Positions 49,218 through 59,888 of a stretch of DNA of 64,000 nucleotides are shown here, piece after piece. Every line of letters starts with the position of its first letter. Positions within the stretch are counted from its first letter, which is position 1. The position numbers were made by a program, and so were the translations under genes. The DNA is taken from contig NZ_CP053708.1 of assembly GCF_013201075.1 (NCBI RefSeq), forward strand, positions 2,237,501 through 2,301,500, written 5' to 3'. The notes under the pieces are model-generated. The model was not told where the DNA came from, searched no databases, and was given only the letters and a program-made list of their open reading frames with translations. Origin of the DNA: Lichenicola cladoniae (GTDB taxonomy: Bacteria > Pseudomonadota > Alphaproteobacteria > Acetobacterales > Acetobacteraceae).

Positions 49218-50374
49218 GGACCACCACCTTCAAGGCGTCGAGCACCGTGGCCGTCGCGCACCGTGCAGCGTCAAGGCCGGCGACGGCCACGCTGGCACCG
49301 GACGCGGCGGCGATACTGGATTGCCTGCCGGTGCCGGTGCTGATGCTCGATGGCTCGGACAGCATCCGGTATGCCAACAGCGCCGCGGAACCGTTTTTCG
49401 GCATGTCCAAATCGCAGCTGCGATTGCTCGGCATGGCGGACCTGCTGCCCGGCGACCACCCGCTGTTCCAGCTGATCGAGCAGGTCAGGTCGACCGGTGC
49501 CACCATCGTCGAACACGAGTTGACCCTCGAAGGTCCGCGTCTCAGCCGGGCGGGGATTACCGTGCAAGGCGCGCCGGCCAGCGACTCTCCTGAATTCGTG
49601 CTGCTGACGCTCCATGACTCGTCCGCCGCGCGAGCGCTCGACCGGCAGATGACCTTCCGCAACGCCGCCCGCAGCGTGTCCGGCATGGCGGCGATTCTGG
49701 CGCACGAGGTCAAGAACCCGCTCTCCGGAATACGCGGCGCGGCCCAGTTGCTGGAAAGCACGGTGGTCGAGAACGACCGCGAGCTGGCGGTGCTGATCCG
49801 CGAGGAGGCCGATCGCATTCGCGCGCTGGTCGAGCGGATGGAAATGTTCAGCGAGAAGCCGATCGAGCGGCGTCCGGTCAACATCCATCGCGTGCTGGAG
49901 CATGTGCGGCTGCTGGCCCAGCGCGGGTTCGCCGCGCATATCCGCTTTATCGAGAATTACGATCCGTCGCTGCCGCCGGTCTGGGGCAATCGCGACCAGC
50001 TGGTCCAGGTGCTGCTCAACCTGGTGAAGAACGCGGCCGAGGCGATTACGGCGGATACCGGCAGCGGCGAGATCACGCTGTGCACCGCCTATCGCCATAG
50101 TGTCCGGCTGGCAGTTCCGGGTTCCGACCAGCGCATGCATCTACCCCTGATGGTGACGGTGCGCGACAGCGGGCCCGGTATTTCAGAATCGATCCGGCCG
50201 CATCTGTTCGAGCCGTTCCTGACCACCAAGGTCACCGGAACCGGCCTCGGGCTGGCGCTGGCGGCCAAGATCATCGGCGATCATGGTGGCCTGATCGAGA
50301 TCGAGAGCCGCCCCGGCCGCACCGACGTCCTGCTGCACCTGCCGGTCCTGGTCGAGGACGAAGGCGAGCAGTAA
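49214..50374 (+). CDS. ntrB: Nitrogen regulation sensor kinase NtrB
   Basis: 386 residues without membrane helices: PAS-like sensor domain (about 30-140), dimerisation/phosphoacceptor domain with His164 ([10 protein letters not shown]) and a HATPase domain with N box [17 protein letters not shown] and GTGLGLALA. It phosphorylates NtrC in response to nitrogen status through PII. The start at 49214 overlaps the dusB stop (ATGA); the longer open frame is a dusB shadow. ntrC follows after 62 bases. Confidence 0.96.
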   Translation: MRTTTFKASSTVAVAHRAASRPATATLAPDAAAILDCLPVPVLMLDGSDSIRYANSAAEPFFGMSKSQLRLLGMADLLPGDHPLFQLIEQVRSTGATIVEHELTLEGPRLSRAGITVQGAPASDSPEFVLLTLHDSSAARALDRQMTFRNAARSVSGMAAILAHEVKNPLSGIRGAAQLLESTVVENDRELAVLIREEADRIRALVERMEMFSEKPIERRPVNIHRVLEHVRLLAQRGFAAHIRFIENYDPSLPPVWGNRDQLVQVLLNLVKNAAEAITADTGSGEITLCTAYRHSVRLAVPGSDQRMHLPLMVTVRDSGPGISESIRPHLFEPFLTTKVTGTGLGLALAAKIIGDHGGLIEIESRPGRTDVLLHLPVLVEDEGEQ

Positions 50375-50436
50375 AGCGGCGGCAACGTCCCATTTTCGTC
50401 GCGCGAGCGACCTTTTAAGAAGTGTCCGGTAACCCA

Positions 50437-51885
<1,449 letters not shown>

Positions 51886-51901
51886 GGAACGACCGGGCGC
51901 C

Positions 51902-54223
51902 GTGACGACATTGTTTTCGCGCAGCTGGCACGCCGGGCCACGCCTGGTCGATATCCTGCTCGGAAAGGTGGCGACACTGACCATCGCGGCGACGGCCCTG
52001 GCCCTGGGCGTCGCCACCTTCGCGGTCCTGTCGCGGGGCATGTCCCTGACCCACCGGCCGCATGTCGAGGTCGGGCTGTTCATCTGCAACCTGGTGGCGC
52101 TGCTGCTGCTGGCGGCCGCACTCGTGGTGCGGCTGGCACGGGTGGCGTCCGACCGGCGGAGCGGGCTCGCCGGCGCCAAGCTGCATGTGCGGCTGGTGAT
52201 GCTGTTCAGCGTCGTGGCGGTCGCGCCAACCATCGTGGTCGGCGTGTTCGCCGGCGTGTTCTTCCATCTGGGGATCCAGATCTGGTTCAGCGACCGGGTC
52301 CGCACGGCGCTCGACGAGGCGGTGGCCGCCAGCCAGGGCTACCTGCAGGAGCACAACAACAACATCCGGGCCGATGCGATCGCGATGGCGAACGATCTCG
52401 GGCAGGCCGGGGAACTGCAATATATCGACCCGCGGACGCTGGGGCAGGTCCTGGTCGACGAGAAGAACTCGCGCAGTCTCAACGAGGCCGCCATCTACGA
52501 CCCGCACACCAACCAGGTGGTGGTATCGGCCGGACTGCTGGGCGGCCTCGGCGTCGCGGTGCCGCCGGCCGCGGCGACCATGCTGGCCCGGTCAGGCGAC
52601 GTGGCGATCCTCGATAGTCCGGACGGCCAGACCGTGAGTGCGGTGATCGGGATCGGCGAGGCGCCCAACCCGGCGCTGATGCTGGTGATTTCCCGGCCGG
52701 TCGACTCCGTCATTCTCGAGCACATGCACCACACCCAGAGCGTGGTGGCCGACTACAACCGGCTCGACAAGAACCGGTCCGTGCTGCAGATCACCTTCAT
52801 CATGATCTTCGCGCTGGTGGCACTGCTGGTGCTGGCGGCGGCGGTGCTGTTCGGCCTGGTGCTTGCCAACCAGATCGCCCGGCCGGTCGGACTGCTGATC
52901 CTGGCGGCCGAACGGGTGCGCGGCGGTGACCTCGCGGTCAGGGTCCCGGAAGCCGATCGCGACGACGAGGTTGCCGGGCTGTCGCGTGCCTTCAACCGGA
53001 TGACCGACCAGCTCTCGTCGCAGCGGCGCGAACTCATGTCCGCGTACAGCCAGATCAACGAGCGGCGGCGCTTCACCGAGGCGGTGCTGTCCGGGGTGTC
53101 GGCCGGGGTGATCGGCCTGGATGCCGACCAGCGTGTCGAGCTGCCCAACCTGACAGCGAGTGCCTTGCTGGAGACCGAACTCATGGACGCGGTCGGGCAC
53201 CGGCTTGCGGATATCGTCCCCGAGTTCGCCGCGCTGCTGACCCTGGCCGCCGCGCAGCCGGAGCGGGCGCAGACGGCGGAAGTACAGCACGGCGCGCTGT
53301 CGAGCCGGCGAACGCTGCTGGTGCGGATCGGCCCGGAGATGCGCGGCGCGGTGACCGAGGGCTACGTGGTGACGTTCGACGACATCACCGAGCTGCAGTC
53401 GGCGCAGCGGAAGGCCGCATGGGCCGATGTGGCACGGCGGATCGCGCACGAGATCAAGAACCCGCTGACCCCGATCCAGTTGTCGGCCGAGCGGCTGAAG
53501 CGGCGGTTCCTGCGCGAAATCGCTTCCGACCCGGACACATTCAGCCAGTGCGTCGACACCATCGTTCGACAGGTGGGGGACATCGGCCGAATGGTGGACG
53601 AGTTCTCCGCCTTTGCGCGGATGCCGCAGCCGATGATTCGGCCGGAAGACCTGTCCCGAATCGTCCGGGAGACATTGATCCTGCAGAAGAGCGCACATCC
53701 GGAAATCGCCTTCATCACCAGCCTGCCCGATCGCGGCCCGACCATCGCCTGTGACCGGCGCCTGATTGGCCAGGCCCTGACCAACCTGCTTCAGAATGCG
53801 GCCGACGGCATCGCGATGCGGCCCAGGCTTGCCGCGCCGGATGCGGGCGAGCCCGGCTTGGACGAGCCGGCCGCAAAAATCCCCGATGGTGCAGCGGGAA
53901 GCCAATTTGCAACGCGTCCCGGAGCTCCTGCGAGCAATGCGGCGTCCGGGAATTTCGGAACGATCTGGCTAAGTCTGGAGGCGCACGGACGCGACATCTG
54001 GATCTCGGTGGCCGACGACGGTGTCGGATTGCCGACCGAGGAGCGCGCGCGCCTGACCGAGCCCTATGTGACCCATAAGCCCAAAGGTACCGGGCTAGGG
54101 CTTGCTATCGTCAAAAAGATCATGGAGGACCATGGAGGTTCCATCATGCTGGACGATCGGGGCAGTGGAACAGGAGCGGTTGCGACATTGATATTGCCGG
54201 TGAAATCTTCCGATGGCGCATGA
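51902..54223 (+). CDS. ntrY: Two-component sensor kinase NtrY
   Basis: 773 residues from GTG at 51902, which follows GAGGAAC after the ntrC stop; TTG at 51878 would overlap ntrC and remains possible. Three or more N-terminal membrane helices, a periplasmic sensor region, a HAMP domain (ANQIARPVGLLILAAERV), a PAS domain, phosphoacceptor His516 (RIAHEIKNPLTP) and a HATPase domain. Between the N box (LTNLLQNAADGI) and the DDGVGL box lies an extra stretch of about 40 Ala/Pro/Gly-rich residues not usual for the family. It overlaps ntrX by 11 bases. Confidence 0.94.
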   Translation: MTTLFSRSWHAGPRLVDILLGKVATLTIAATALALGVATFAVLSRGMSLTHRPHVEVGLFICNLVALLLLAAALVVRLARVASDRRSGLAGAKLHVRLVMLFSVVAVAPTIVVGVFAGVFFHLGIQIWFSDRVRTALDEAVAASQGYLQEHNNNIRADAIAMANDLGQAGELQYIDPRTLGQVLVDEKNSRSLNEAAIYDPHTNQVVVSAGLLGGLGVAVPPAAATMLARSGDVAILDSPDGQTVSAVIGIGEAPNPALMLVISRPVDSVILEHMHHTQSVVADYNRLDKNRSVLQITFIMIFALVALLVLAAAVLFGLVLANQIARPVGLLILAAERVRGGDLAVRVPEADRDDEVAGLSRAFNRMTDQLSSQRRELMSAYSQINERRRFTEAVLSGVSAGVIGLDADQRVELPNLTASALLETELMDAVGHRLADIVPEFAALLTLAAAQPERAQTAEVQHGALSSRRTLLVRIGPEMRGAVTEGYVVTFDDITELQSAQRKAAWADVARRIAHEIKNPLTPIQLSAERLKRRFLREIASDPDTFSQCVDTIVRQVGDIGRMVDEFSAFARMPQPMIRPEDLSRIVRETLILQKSAHPEIAFITSLPDRGPTIACDRRLIGQALTNLLQNAADGIAMRPRLAAPDAGEPGLDEPAAKIPDGAAGSQFATRPGAPASNAASGNFGTIWLSLEAHGRDIWISVADDGVGLPTEERARLTEPYVTHKPKGTGLGLAIVKKIMEDHGGSIMLDDRGSGTGAVATLILPVKSSDGA

Positions 54224-55607
54224 GATTCTAATCGTCGACGACGAGCCGGACATCCGGCTCTTGCTCGAAGGTATCCTTCGGGACGAAGGCTATGAAACCA
54301 GGCTCGCCGCCGACTCCGATCAGGCGATCGCTGCCTTCAGGGCCAGAAGGCCGTCCCTGGTGATCCTCGACATCTGGCTGCAGGGCTCCCGGCTCGACGG
54401 ACTCGGCATCCTGCAGGCGATGCAGGGCGAGGAGCCGGCGGTACCGACCATCATGATTTCGGGTCACGGGACCATCGAGACCGCCGTCGCCGCCCTCCAG
54501 CACGGCGCCTACGACTTCATCGAGAAGCCGTTCCAGTCGGACCGGTTGCTGGTGGTGGTGCGTCGTGCACTCGAGGCAGCCCGGCTCTCGCGCGAGAACG
54601 CCGAGCTGCGATTGCGGGCCGGGCCGGAGAGCACCCTGCATGGCGAGAGTGCCGCGATCGTGGCGGTGCGCGCGCAGATCGATCGCGTGGCACCAACCGG
54701 GTCGCGTGTGCTGATCAGCGGCGCCGCCGGGTCGGGCAAGGAGGTCGCAGCCCGGATGATCCACGCGCGCTCGCGCCGGGCGGACGGGCCGTTCGTGGCG
54801 CTGAACTGCGCGACGCTGGCGCCGGTGCGGTTCGAGGAAGAGCTGTTCGGGATCGAGGGCTCGGCGGACGGGCAGGGCGCGGTACGACGGACCGGGCTGC
54901 TGGAGCGTGCGCATGGTGGCACGTTGCTGCTCGACGAGGTCGCCGACATGCCGGTCGAGACCCAGGGAAAGATCGTCAGGGCGCTGCAGGACCAGACCTT
55001 CGAGCGGCTTGGCGGGGCGACCCGCGTCAAGGTCGATGTGCGGGTGCTGGCCACCACGAACCGCGACCTGCAGGCCGAAATCGCTGCCGGACGGTTCCGG
55101 GAAGACCTCTATTATCGGCTGGCGGTGGTGCCCTTGCGGGTGCCGAGCCTGCGCGAGCGACGCGAGGACATTCCCGACCTGGCACGGCTGTTCCTGACCC
55201 GCTCGGCGGAAGCGGCCGGCCTGCCGATGCGCGAGCTTTCGGCGGACGCGCTTGCGGCCTTGCAGAGCTACGAATGGCCAGGCAATTCGCGCGAGCTCCG
55301 CAACCTGATGGATTGGCTGCTCATCATGGTGCCGGGTGGGTCTGAAACCATCCGTGCCGAGATGCTGCCTCCGACGATCGGGCAAGGGGCACCGGCCTTG
55401 CTGAAGTTCGATCCGGCGGCGGACGTGATGGGCCTGCCATTGCGCGAGGCGCGCGACCTGTTCGAGACGCAGTATCTGCAGGCGCAGCTGCTCCGTTTCG
55501 GCGGCAACATCAGCCGCACGGCAGGCTTCGTCGGTATGGAGCGGAGTGCGCTGCATCGCAAGCTGAAGCAGCTCGGGGTCAACTCCGAGGACCGCATTCC
55601 AGGCTGA
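54213..55607 (+). CDS. ntrX: Response regulator NtrX
   Basis: 464 residues: receiver domain with Asp53 (VILDIWLQGS), AAA+ domain with a variant Walker A (GAAGSGKE) and Walker B (TLLLDEVAD), and a C-terminal Fis-type helix-turn-helix (ISRTAGFVGMERSALHRKL). The GAFTGA loop of true sigma54 activators is replaced by FGIEGSADGQGAVRRTG-like sequence, the usual NtrX condition, so it probably does not work as a sigma54 activator. Partner of NtrY; links nitrogen and envelope or redox regulation in alphaproteobacteria. Confidence 0.95.
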   Translation: MAHEILIVDDEPDIRLLLEGILRDEGYETRLAADSDQAIAAFRARRPSLVILDIWLQGSRLDGLGILQAMQGEEPAVPTIMISGHGTIETAVAALQHGAYDFIEKPFQSDRLLVVVRRALEAARLSRENAELRLRAGPESTLHGESAAIVAVRAQIDRVAPTGSRVLISGAAGSGKEVAARMIHARSRRADGPFVALNCATLAPVRFEEELFGIEGSADGQGAVRRTGLLERAHGGTLLLDEVADMPVETQGKIVRALQDQTFERLGGATRVKVDVRVLATTNRDLQAEIAAGRFREDLYYRLAVVPLRVPSLRERREDIPDLARLFLTRSAEAAGLPMRELSADALAALQSYEWPGNSRELRNLMDWLLIMVPGGSETIRAEMLPPTIGQGAPALLKFDPAADVMGLPLREARDLFETQYLQAQLLRFGGNISRTAGFVGMERSALHRKLKQLGVNSEDRIPG

Positions 55608-55723
55608 GGGATGGATTTTGCGGTCCGTGCGACTGGCTGCTAAATAGCCCATAACTGGTCGCTCGTTCGCGTCGCGTCGCGCCGTGGCTGCTGCCGGAAC
55701 AATAAGAAAAAAGGGCTTTAGCG

Positions 55724-56032
55724 ATGGCTAAGGACAACTCGCAGAACGTGCAGGACGTATTTCTCAATCACGTCCGTCGTTCCAAGACTCCGGTGACGAT
55801 TTTCCTGGTCAACGGCGTCAAGCTCCAGGGGATCATCACCTGGTTCGATAACTTCTCGGTCCTGTTGCGTCGGGATGGGCACACCCAGCTCGTCTACAAG
55901 CACGCCATCAGCACCGTGATGCCGGCGGCGCCGATCGCCTTGTTCGATCAGAACAAGGTCGAGGGTGGCGTTGCCGTTCCCGCCGGCGCCGAGACCGAGC
56001 AGGAAGTGGCGCTGATGAAAAGCATCGTCTGA
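55724..56032 (+). CDS. hfq: RNA chaperone Hfq
   Basis: 102 residues. The Sm1 motif ([20 protein letters not shown]) and Sm2 motif with YKHAIS are intact, followed by a 30-residue acidic C-terminal tail. It forms a hexamer that pairs small RNAs with mRNAs. It starts 116 bases after ntrX, far enough for its own promoter, and lies 2 bases before hflX. Confidence 0.97.
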   Translation: MAKDNSQNVQDVFLNHVRRSKTPVTIFLVNGVKLQGIITWFDNFSVLLRRDGHTQLVYKHAISTVMPAAPIALFDQNKVEGGVAVPAGAETEQEVALMKSIV

Positions 56033-56034
56033 CG

Positions 56035-57393
56035 GTGACGTCCTCGGAAGCCGCTTCCCGACCGACCCGCGCCGCGGTCATTCTGCCTTGGGAGCGTCAT
56101 GATCGGCAGGTCGACCCGGGATCGGTTCCGGGCGGTGTCGATCACAGAACCGGCGATACCAAGGGTTACCAGACCAGGGCGGCAGAAGCCCGTCTCGAGG
56201 AAGCGGTCGGACTGGCAGCCTCGATCGGGCTGGTCATCGTGCGCCAGGCGGTGCTGCCGATCCGGATGCGGAAGCCGGCCACCCTGCTCGGAAGCGGGCA
56301 GGTGGAGGCGCTGAAGGAAGCCGTCGAGGCGGACGAGGTGACCGTCACCATCATCGATGCGCGGCTGAGCCCGGTGCAGCAGCGCAATCTTGAACGGGCA
56401 CTCGGCTGCAAGGTCATCGACCGGACCGGGCTGATCCTGGACATCTTCGGCGAGCGTGCAGCGACGCGTGAGGGCTCGCTGCAGGTCGAACTGGCGCATC
56501 TGGAATACCAGCGCAGCCGCCTGGTCAGGTCATGGACCCATCTCGAACGGCAGCGGGGCGGCTTTGGCTTTCTCGGCGGCCCGGGCGAGACGCAGATCGA
56601 GGCCGATCGCCGGCTGATCACCGACCGGATCGTCAGGCTGAAGCGCGACCTGGACCAGGTCAGGCGCACGCGTGGCCTGCACCGCGATGCACGCAAGAGG
56701 GTACCGTTCCCCATCGTCGCCCTGGTCGGATACACGAATGCCGGCAAGTCGACGCTGTTCAACGCGCTGACCGGTGCCGCCGTGCATGCGCAGGACCAGC
56801 TGTTCGCGACGCTGGACCCGACCATGCGCGGGCTGCAACTGCCGTCCGGCCGGCGGGTCATCCTGTCCGACACGGTCGGGTTCATCAGCGATCTGCCGAC
56901 CGAACTGGTCGCCGCGTTCCGCGCCACGCTCGAGGAGGTGGCGGAAGCCGACATCATCCTGCACGTGCGCGACGTGGCACATCCGGACAGCGTGGCGCAG
57001 CGCGGCGACGTGATCGGGGTGCTGGACGGCATGGTGCGCGACGAGACGCTCGACCCGGAGTGGCCGGGCCGGGTGATCGAGGTGATGAACAAGGCGGACC
57101 TGCTGACGGAGCTCGACGTCGTGCCGATGCGCGACGGTGCGGAGATCATCTCCGCGATCACCGGCGAGGGGCTGGATCATCTGCGCGCCTCGATCGACCA
57201 GCGCATGATCAAGTCCATGGAGCAGGCGCAATACCGGGTCGCGGTTCAGGATGGCGCGGCGCTGGCGTGGCTCTACGCGCATAGCGAAGTGATCGAGCGA
57301 GCGGACAGCGAGGAAACGATCTCGCTGACGGTGCGGCTGCTGCCGGCCGACAAGGCGCGGTTCGATCGCCAGCAGGCCGAAGCGAAAGCCTGA
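56035..57393 (+). CDS. hflX: GTPase HflX
   Basis: 452 residues. N-terminal HflX domain, a Gly-rich linker (GFGFLGGPGETQIEADRR) and a GTPase domain with G1 GYTNAGKST, G3 DTVGF and G4 NKAD. It is a ribosome-splitting stress GTPase. It begins at GTG 56035, 2 bases after the hfq stop, so translation is coupled; an upstream ATG is absent. Converges on mazG with only 3 bases between. Confidence 0.96.
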   Translation: MTSSEAASRPTRAAVILPWERHDRQVDPGSVPGGVDHRTGDTKGYQTRAAEARLEEAVGLAASIGLVIVRQAVLPIRMRKPATLLGSGQVEALKEAVEADEVTVTIIDARLSPVQQRNLERALGCKVIDRTGLILDIFGERAATREGSLQVELAHLEYQRSRLVRSWTHLERQRGGFGFLGGPGETQIEADRRLITDRIVRLKRDLDQVRRTRGLHRDARKRVPFPIVALVGYTNAGKSTLFNALTGAAVHAQDQLFATLDPTMRGLQLPSGRRVILSDTVGFISDLPTELVAAFRATLEEVAEADIILHVRDVAHPDSVAQRGDVIGVLDGMVRDETLDPEWPGRVIEVMNKADLLTELDVVPMRDGAEIISAITGEGLDHLRASIDQRMIKSMEQAQYRVAVQDGAALAWLYAHSEVIERADSEETISLTVRLLPADKARFDRQQAEAKA

Positions 57394-57396
57394 AGC

Positions 57397-58185
57397 CTAG
57401 CTGCGCTCGGACGCCTTCACCGCCTGCCAGCCGGCTTCCATTTCGACCAGGCTGGTCTCGTGCATGGATTTTCCGGTGCTCTCGACGATCTGTTCCATCG
57501 CGTTGAAACGGCGCTGGAACTTGTCGTTGGCGTGGCGCAGGCAGGCCTCGGGATCGAGGTGGAGCTTGCGGGCGAGGCTCGCCATGGTGAACAGGATGTC
57601 GCCGAATTCGTCCTGCAGTCGCGCCGGATCGGCATCCTCGAGTTCCGCCCGGAACTCGGCGATTTCCTCATCGAGCTTGACGAGAACCCGGGTCGCATCG
57701 GGCCAGTCGAACCCGACCCGGGCAGCCCGGCTGGTGAGCTTCATGGCGCGCAGCAGGGCAGGGAGCCCAATGGCCACTCCAGCCAGCGCACCATGTTCCT
57801 GGCGGGCGTGCCGCTCGATCTCCTTGTTATTTTCCCAGATCGCCTTGACCCCGGCGGCGCCGAGCGAGGCATCGTCGAAGACATGCGGGTGCCGACGGAC
57901 CATCTTGTCCGCGACCAGCCGGGCGATCGTCTCGAAGTCGAACCGGCCGGCTTCCTCTGCCATCCGGGCGTAGTAGACGATCTGGAGCAGCAGGTCGCCG
58001 AGCTCGTCGGGCAGGCCGTCCCAGTCGCGCCGGGTGATCGCATCGACGACCTCATAGGCTTCCTCGATCGTGTAGGGCGCGATGCTGTCGAAATTCTGCA
58101 CCTGGTCCCATGCGCATCCGGTCGTCGGATCACGGAGGGTAACCATGATTGCGAGCAGCCGGTCGAGCTCGGAAGAGGCCGTCAT
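57397..58185 (-). CDS. mazG: Nucleoside triphosphate pyrophosphohydrolase MazG
   Basis: 262 residues with two MazG domains; the metal-binding patterns EEAYEVVDAI and ELGDLLLQIVY in the first and EEIAEFRAEL and EFGDILFTMA in the second are intact. It hydrolyses abnormal or excess NTPs to NMPs. ATG at 58185 gives the standard N-terminus (ELDRLLAIMVTLRDPTTGCAWD-like). Convergent with hflX. The IS lies 109 bases upstream of its start and may have separated it from part of its promoter region. Confidence 0.95.
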   Translation of the reverse strand: MTASSELDRLLAIMVTLRDPTTGCAWDQVQNFDSIAPYTIEEAYEVVDAITRRDWDGLPDELGDLLLQIVYYARMAEEAGRFDFETIARLVADKMVRRHPHVFDDASLGAAGVKAIWENNKEIERHARQEHGALAGVAIGLPALLRAMKLTSRAARVGFDWPDATRVLVKLDEEIAEFRAELEDADPARLQDEFGDILFTMASLARKLHLDPEACLRHANDKFQRRFNAMEQIVESTGKSMHETSLVEMEAGWQAVKASERS

Positions 58186-58289
58186 TCGCAGGTGCTCATG
58201 GTGATCCTTTGGCGTGTGGGCGGGGTCCCGGCGGGCGGCGGTGCCGCGATGGTAGACGGTGACGCTGTCCGCCTCCAGTAGCCCCCACA

Positions 58290-58294
58290 CTCAT
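58290..58294. repeat. Left target-site duplication of the IS (ctcat)
   Basis: The five bases ctcat immediately left of the element are repeated directly at 59851-59855 on its right, as expected from a staggered target cut. Confidence 0.8.
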
Positions 58295-58347
58295 TGTTGC
58301 AACCCGGTAGAAATGTCCGCTTCTGCGCCGGATAGAAATGTCCTCTC

Positions 58348-58398
58348 GCCCGGTTTGGCCCTGACGGAGCCGGAGGCGACAGAGGGGCCAAACCGGGC
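58348..58398 (-). terminator. 14-bp-stem hairpin at 3' end of transposase gene
   Basis: gcccggtttggccc (58348-58361) and its perfect complement (58385-58398) with a 23-base loop lie between the transposase stop and the left IS end. It could terminate transposase mRNA or block readthrough across the element; no T-tract is present. Confidence 0.5.
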
Positions 58399-58443
58399 GG
58401 TTTGACCCCGCAACGGCGGAAACTTTTGCCAGCAGGGCTTGGT

Positions 58444-59742
58444 TCAAATCCCGCGAGGTCGGCCTCGCTTGCGACCGTTCGAGACATAGCCAATCTTTTC
58501 ACTGTTGGTCTTGATCCGTGGTGCGGGACGAGGCTCCGCCTGCAGCTCCTGCACAAAGACCAGTGCCTCGGTCAGCCGCTTATTATCGACAATTGCCGTG
58601 TGCGTGACCCGCTGGTCCTTGTCGAACGCCAAGTATGGCAAGGCGACGCCGTTGCAGCGGATCTCCAATCGACCGCCACCAAAGTCGAACAACTCGACGT
58701 ATTTGCCTGGCAGCGTCTCGGACAGCGCATTGCGTTCGAGGATCAACAGCTTGCGCTGCCATGAGATTTGCAATTGCTGGCCGACATGTCGTAGCTCGCG
58801 TTTGCACAGGATGTCGCTGAGGCGGGAGAGGGTGACCTTGAGCGGCCGGTGCAGGTTGTCGGGCCGGGCAGGAGGCACAGCAAAGCGTCCATTGAACCGC
58901 TCGATAAATCCTGGCAGGAAGCCGTTGCCATCCTCGATCGTCGTGATCCCTTCAAGCTGCAGCTCCTTGACCAGCCGGTCTTGCAGGGTCCGGTTCGCTC
59001 GCTCAACGCGGCCTTTGGCTTGCGACGAATTGGCGCAGAGGATTTCGACATTCAGCTCGGCCAGTGCTCGGCCGAATTGCGTCATGCCATCGCCGCGCAT
59101 CGCATCGAGCTTTGCGACGCGGAAGACCGTGTGCTTGTCTGAGTAGAATGCTACCGGGCAGCCGTGCTCGATCAGGTAATCCTGCAGCGTTTCGAAGTAG
59201 GTCTGGGTACTCTCGCTGGGCACGAACCGCAGCTGCATCAGCCGGCTGGTGGCGTCGTCTATAAATACCAGCAGCGTGCACATTGGATGGTCTGGACCGA
59301 ACCAGCGGTGCTCGGAACCGTCGATCTGTATGAGCTCTCCGAAATGCTCGCGTCGCGGCCGGTTCTGGTGGAAGCTGCGGCGCTGAGCACGGGTCAGCCA
59401 GAGACCGTCGGCACGCATCCAGCAGCGCAGCGTCTCCCGTGGCACCGACAGCTTGTGCCGATCCGCCAGCATCTCCGAGGCCAACGTCGGTCCATAGCCT
59501 TGGTAGAGCGACCGGACCAGTCGCAATGCCTCCGTCCGGTGCTCGGTCGGCCGGCGATGGTTCGAGGGTCGGCTGCGATGGCCATGCGCGAGTGAGGCGG
59601 CGCCCTCCGTGCGGTAGCGCTCAACCAGCCGGCGCATGTGTCGGGTCGTTAGGCCAAGCAGCGCCGCTCCGGAAGCCACGCTGCGCTCGCCGTCGGTGAT
59701 CTCGGCCAATACGCCCACGCGATGCAGTTCTTGTCCGCTCAT
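58444..59742 (-). CDS. ISNCY-family (IS1202 group) DDE transposase
   Basis: 432 residues from ATG 59742 (an in-frame start at 59757 adds five). An N-terminal helix-turn-helix (ASGAALLGLTTRHMRRLVERY) recognises the ends, followed by an integrase-core domain. Candidate catalytic residues are Asp in LIQIDGSEHRW, Asp in FYSDKHTVF and Glu in AKGRVERANRTLQD, all intact. The C-terminus is basic (GRKRGRPRGI). There is no frameshift, so the enzyme should be functional. Confidence 0.9.
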   Translation of the reverse strand: MSGQELHRVGVLAEITDGERSVASGAALLGLTTRHMRRLVERYRTEGAASLAHGHRSRPSNHRRPTEHRTEALRLVRSLYQGYGPTLASEMLADRHKLSVPRETLRCWMRADGLWLTRAQRRSFHQNRPRREHFGELIQIDGSEHRWFGPDHPMCTLLVFIDDATSRLMQLRFVPSESTQTYFETLQDYLIEHGCPVAFYSDKHTVFRVAKLDAMRGDGMTQFGRALAELNVEILCANSSQAKGRVERANRTLQDRLVKELQLEGITTIEDGNGFLPGFIERFNGRFAVPPARPDNLHRPLKVTLSRLSDILCKRELRHVGQQLQISWQRKLLILERNALSETLPGKYVELFDFGGGRLEIRCNGVALPYLAFDKDQRVTHTAIVDNKRLTEALVFVQELQAEPRPAPRIKTNSEKIGYVSNGRKRGRPRGI

Positions 59743-59850
59743 CAGCACCAACCCCATGGCCGGTCTCCGAAATCCTCACCATGAGCGCAGGCAAGTGGTC
59801 GGGGACATTTCTATCGGGCTCATTGCGGACATTCTAATCGGGCGCTTACA

Positions 59851-59855
59851 CTCAT
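59851..59855. repeat. Right target-site duplication of the IS (ctcat)
   Basis: Direct copy of 58290-58294. Removing the element and one copy restores the sequence cccccacactcatacaccgc. Confidence 0.8.
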
Positions 59856-59888
59856 ACACCGCATAATAGATATTATGCCAACTCGGAT

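Larger units (their letters stand above)
58295..59850 (-). mobile_element. Insertion sequence, ISNCY/IS1202-like, 1,556 bp, intact
   Basis: Bounded by imperfect inverted ends starting TGT: the left end reads tgttgcaacccggtagaaa, and the right end, read inward, tgtaagcgcccgattagaa. Direct repeats ctcat flank it. Each end carries two copies, 24 bp apart, of a motif like ccggatagaaatgtcc (58304-58318, 58328-58343; inverted at 59803-59818, 59827-59842). One full-length DDE transposase gene fills most of the element. Intact ends, duplicated target and an undamaged gene suggest a fairly recent insertion. The family name rests on transposase resemblance only. Confidence 0.85.

Noticed and set aside
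57397-58185. MazG considered as part of a toxin-antitoxin or anti-phage module
   Set aside because: It is the standard two-domain housekeeping MazG beside hflX; no mazEF genes are present.
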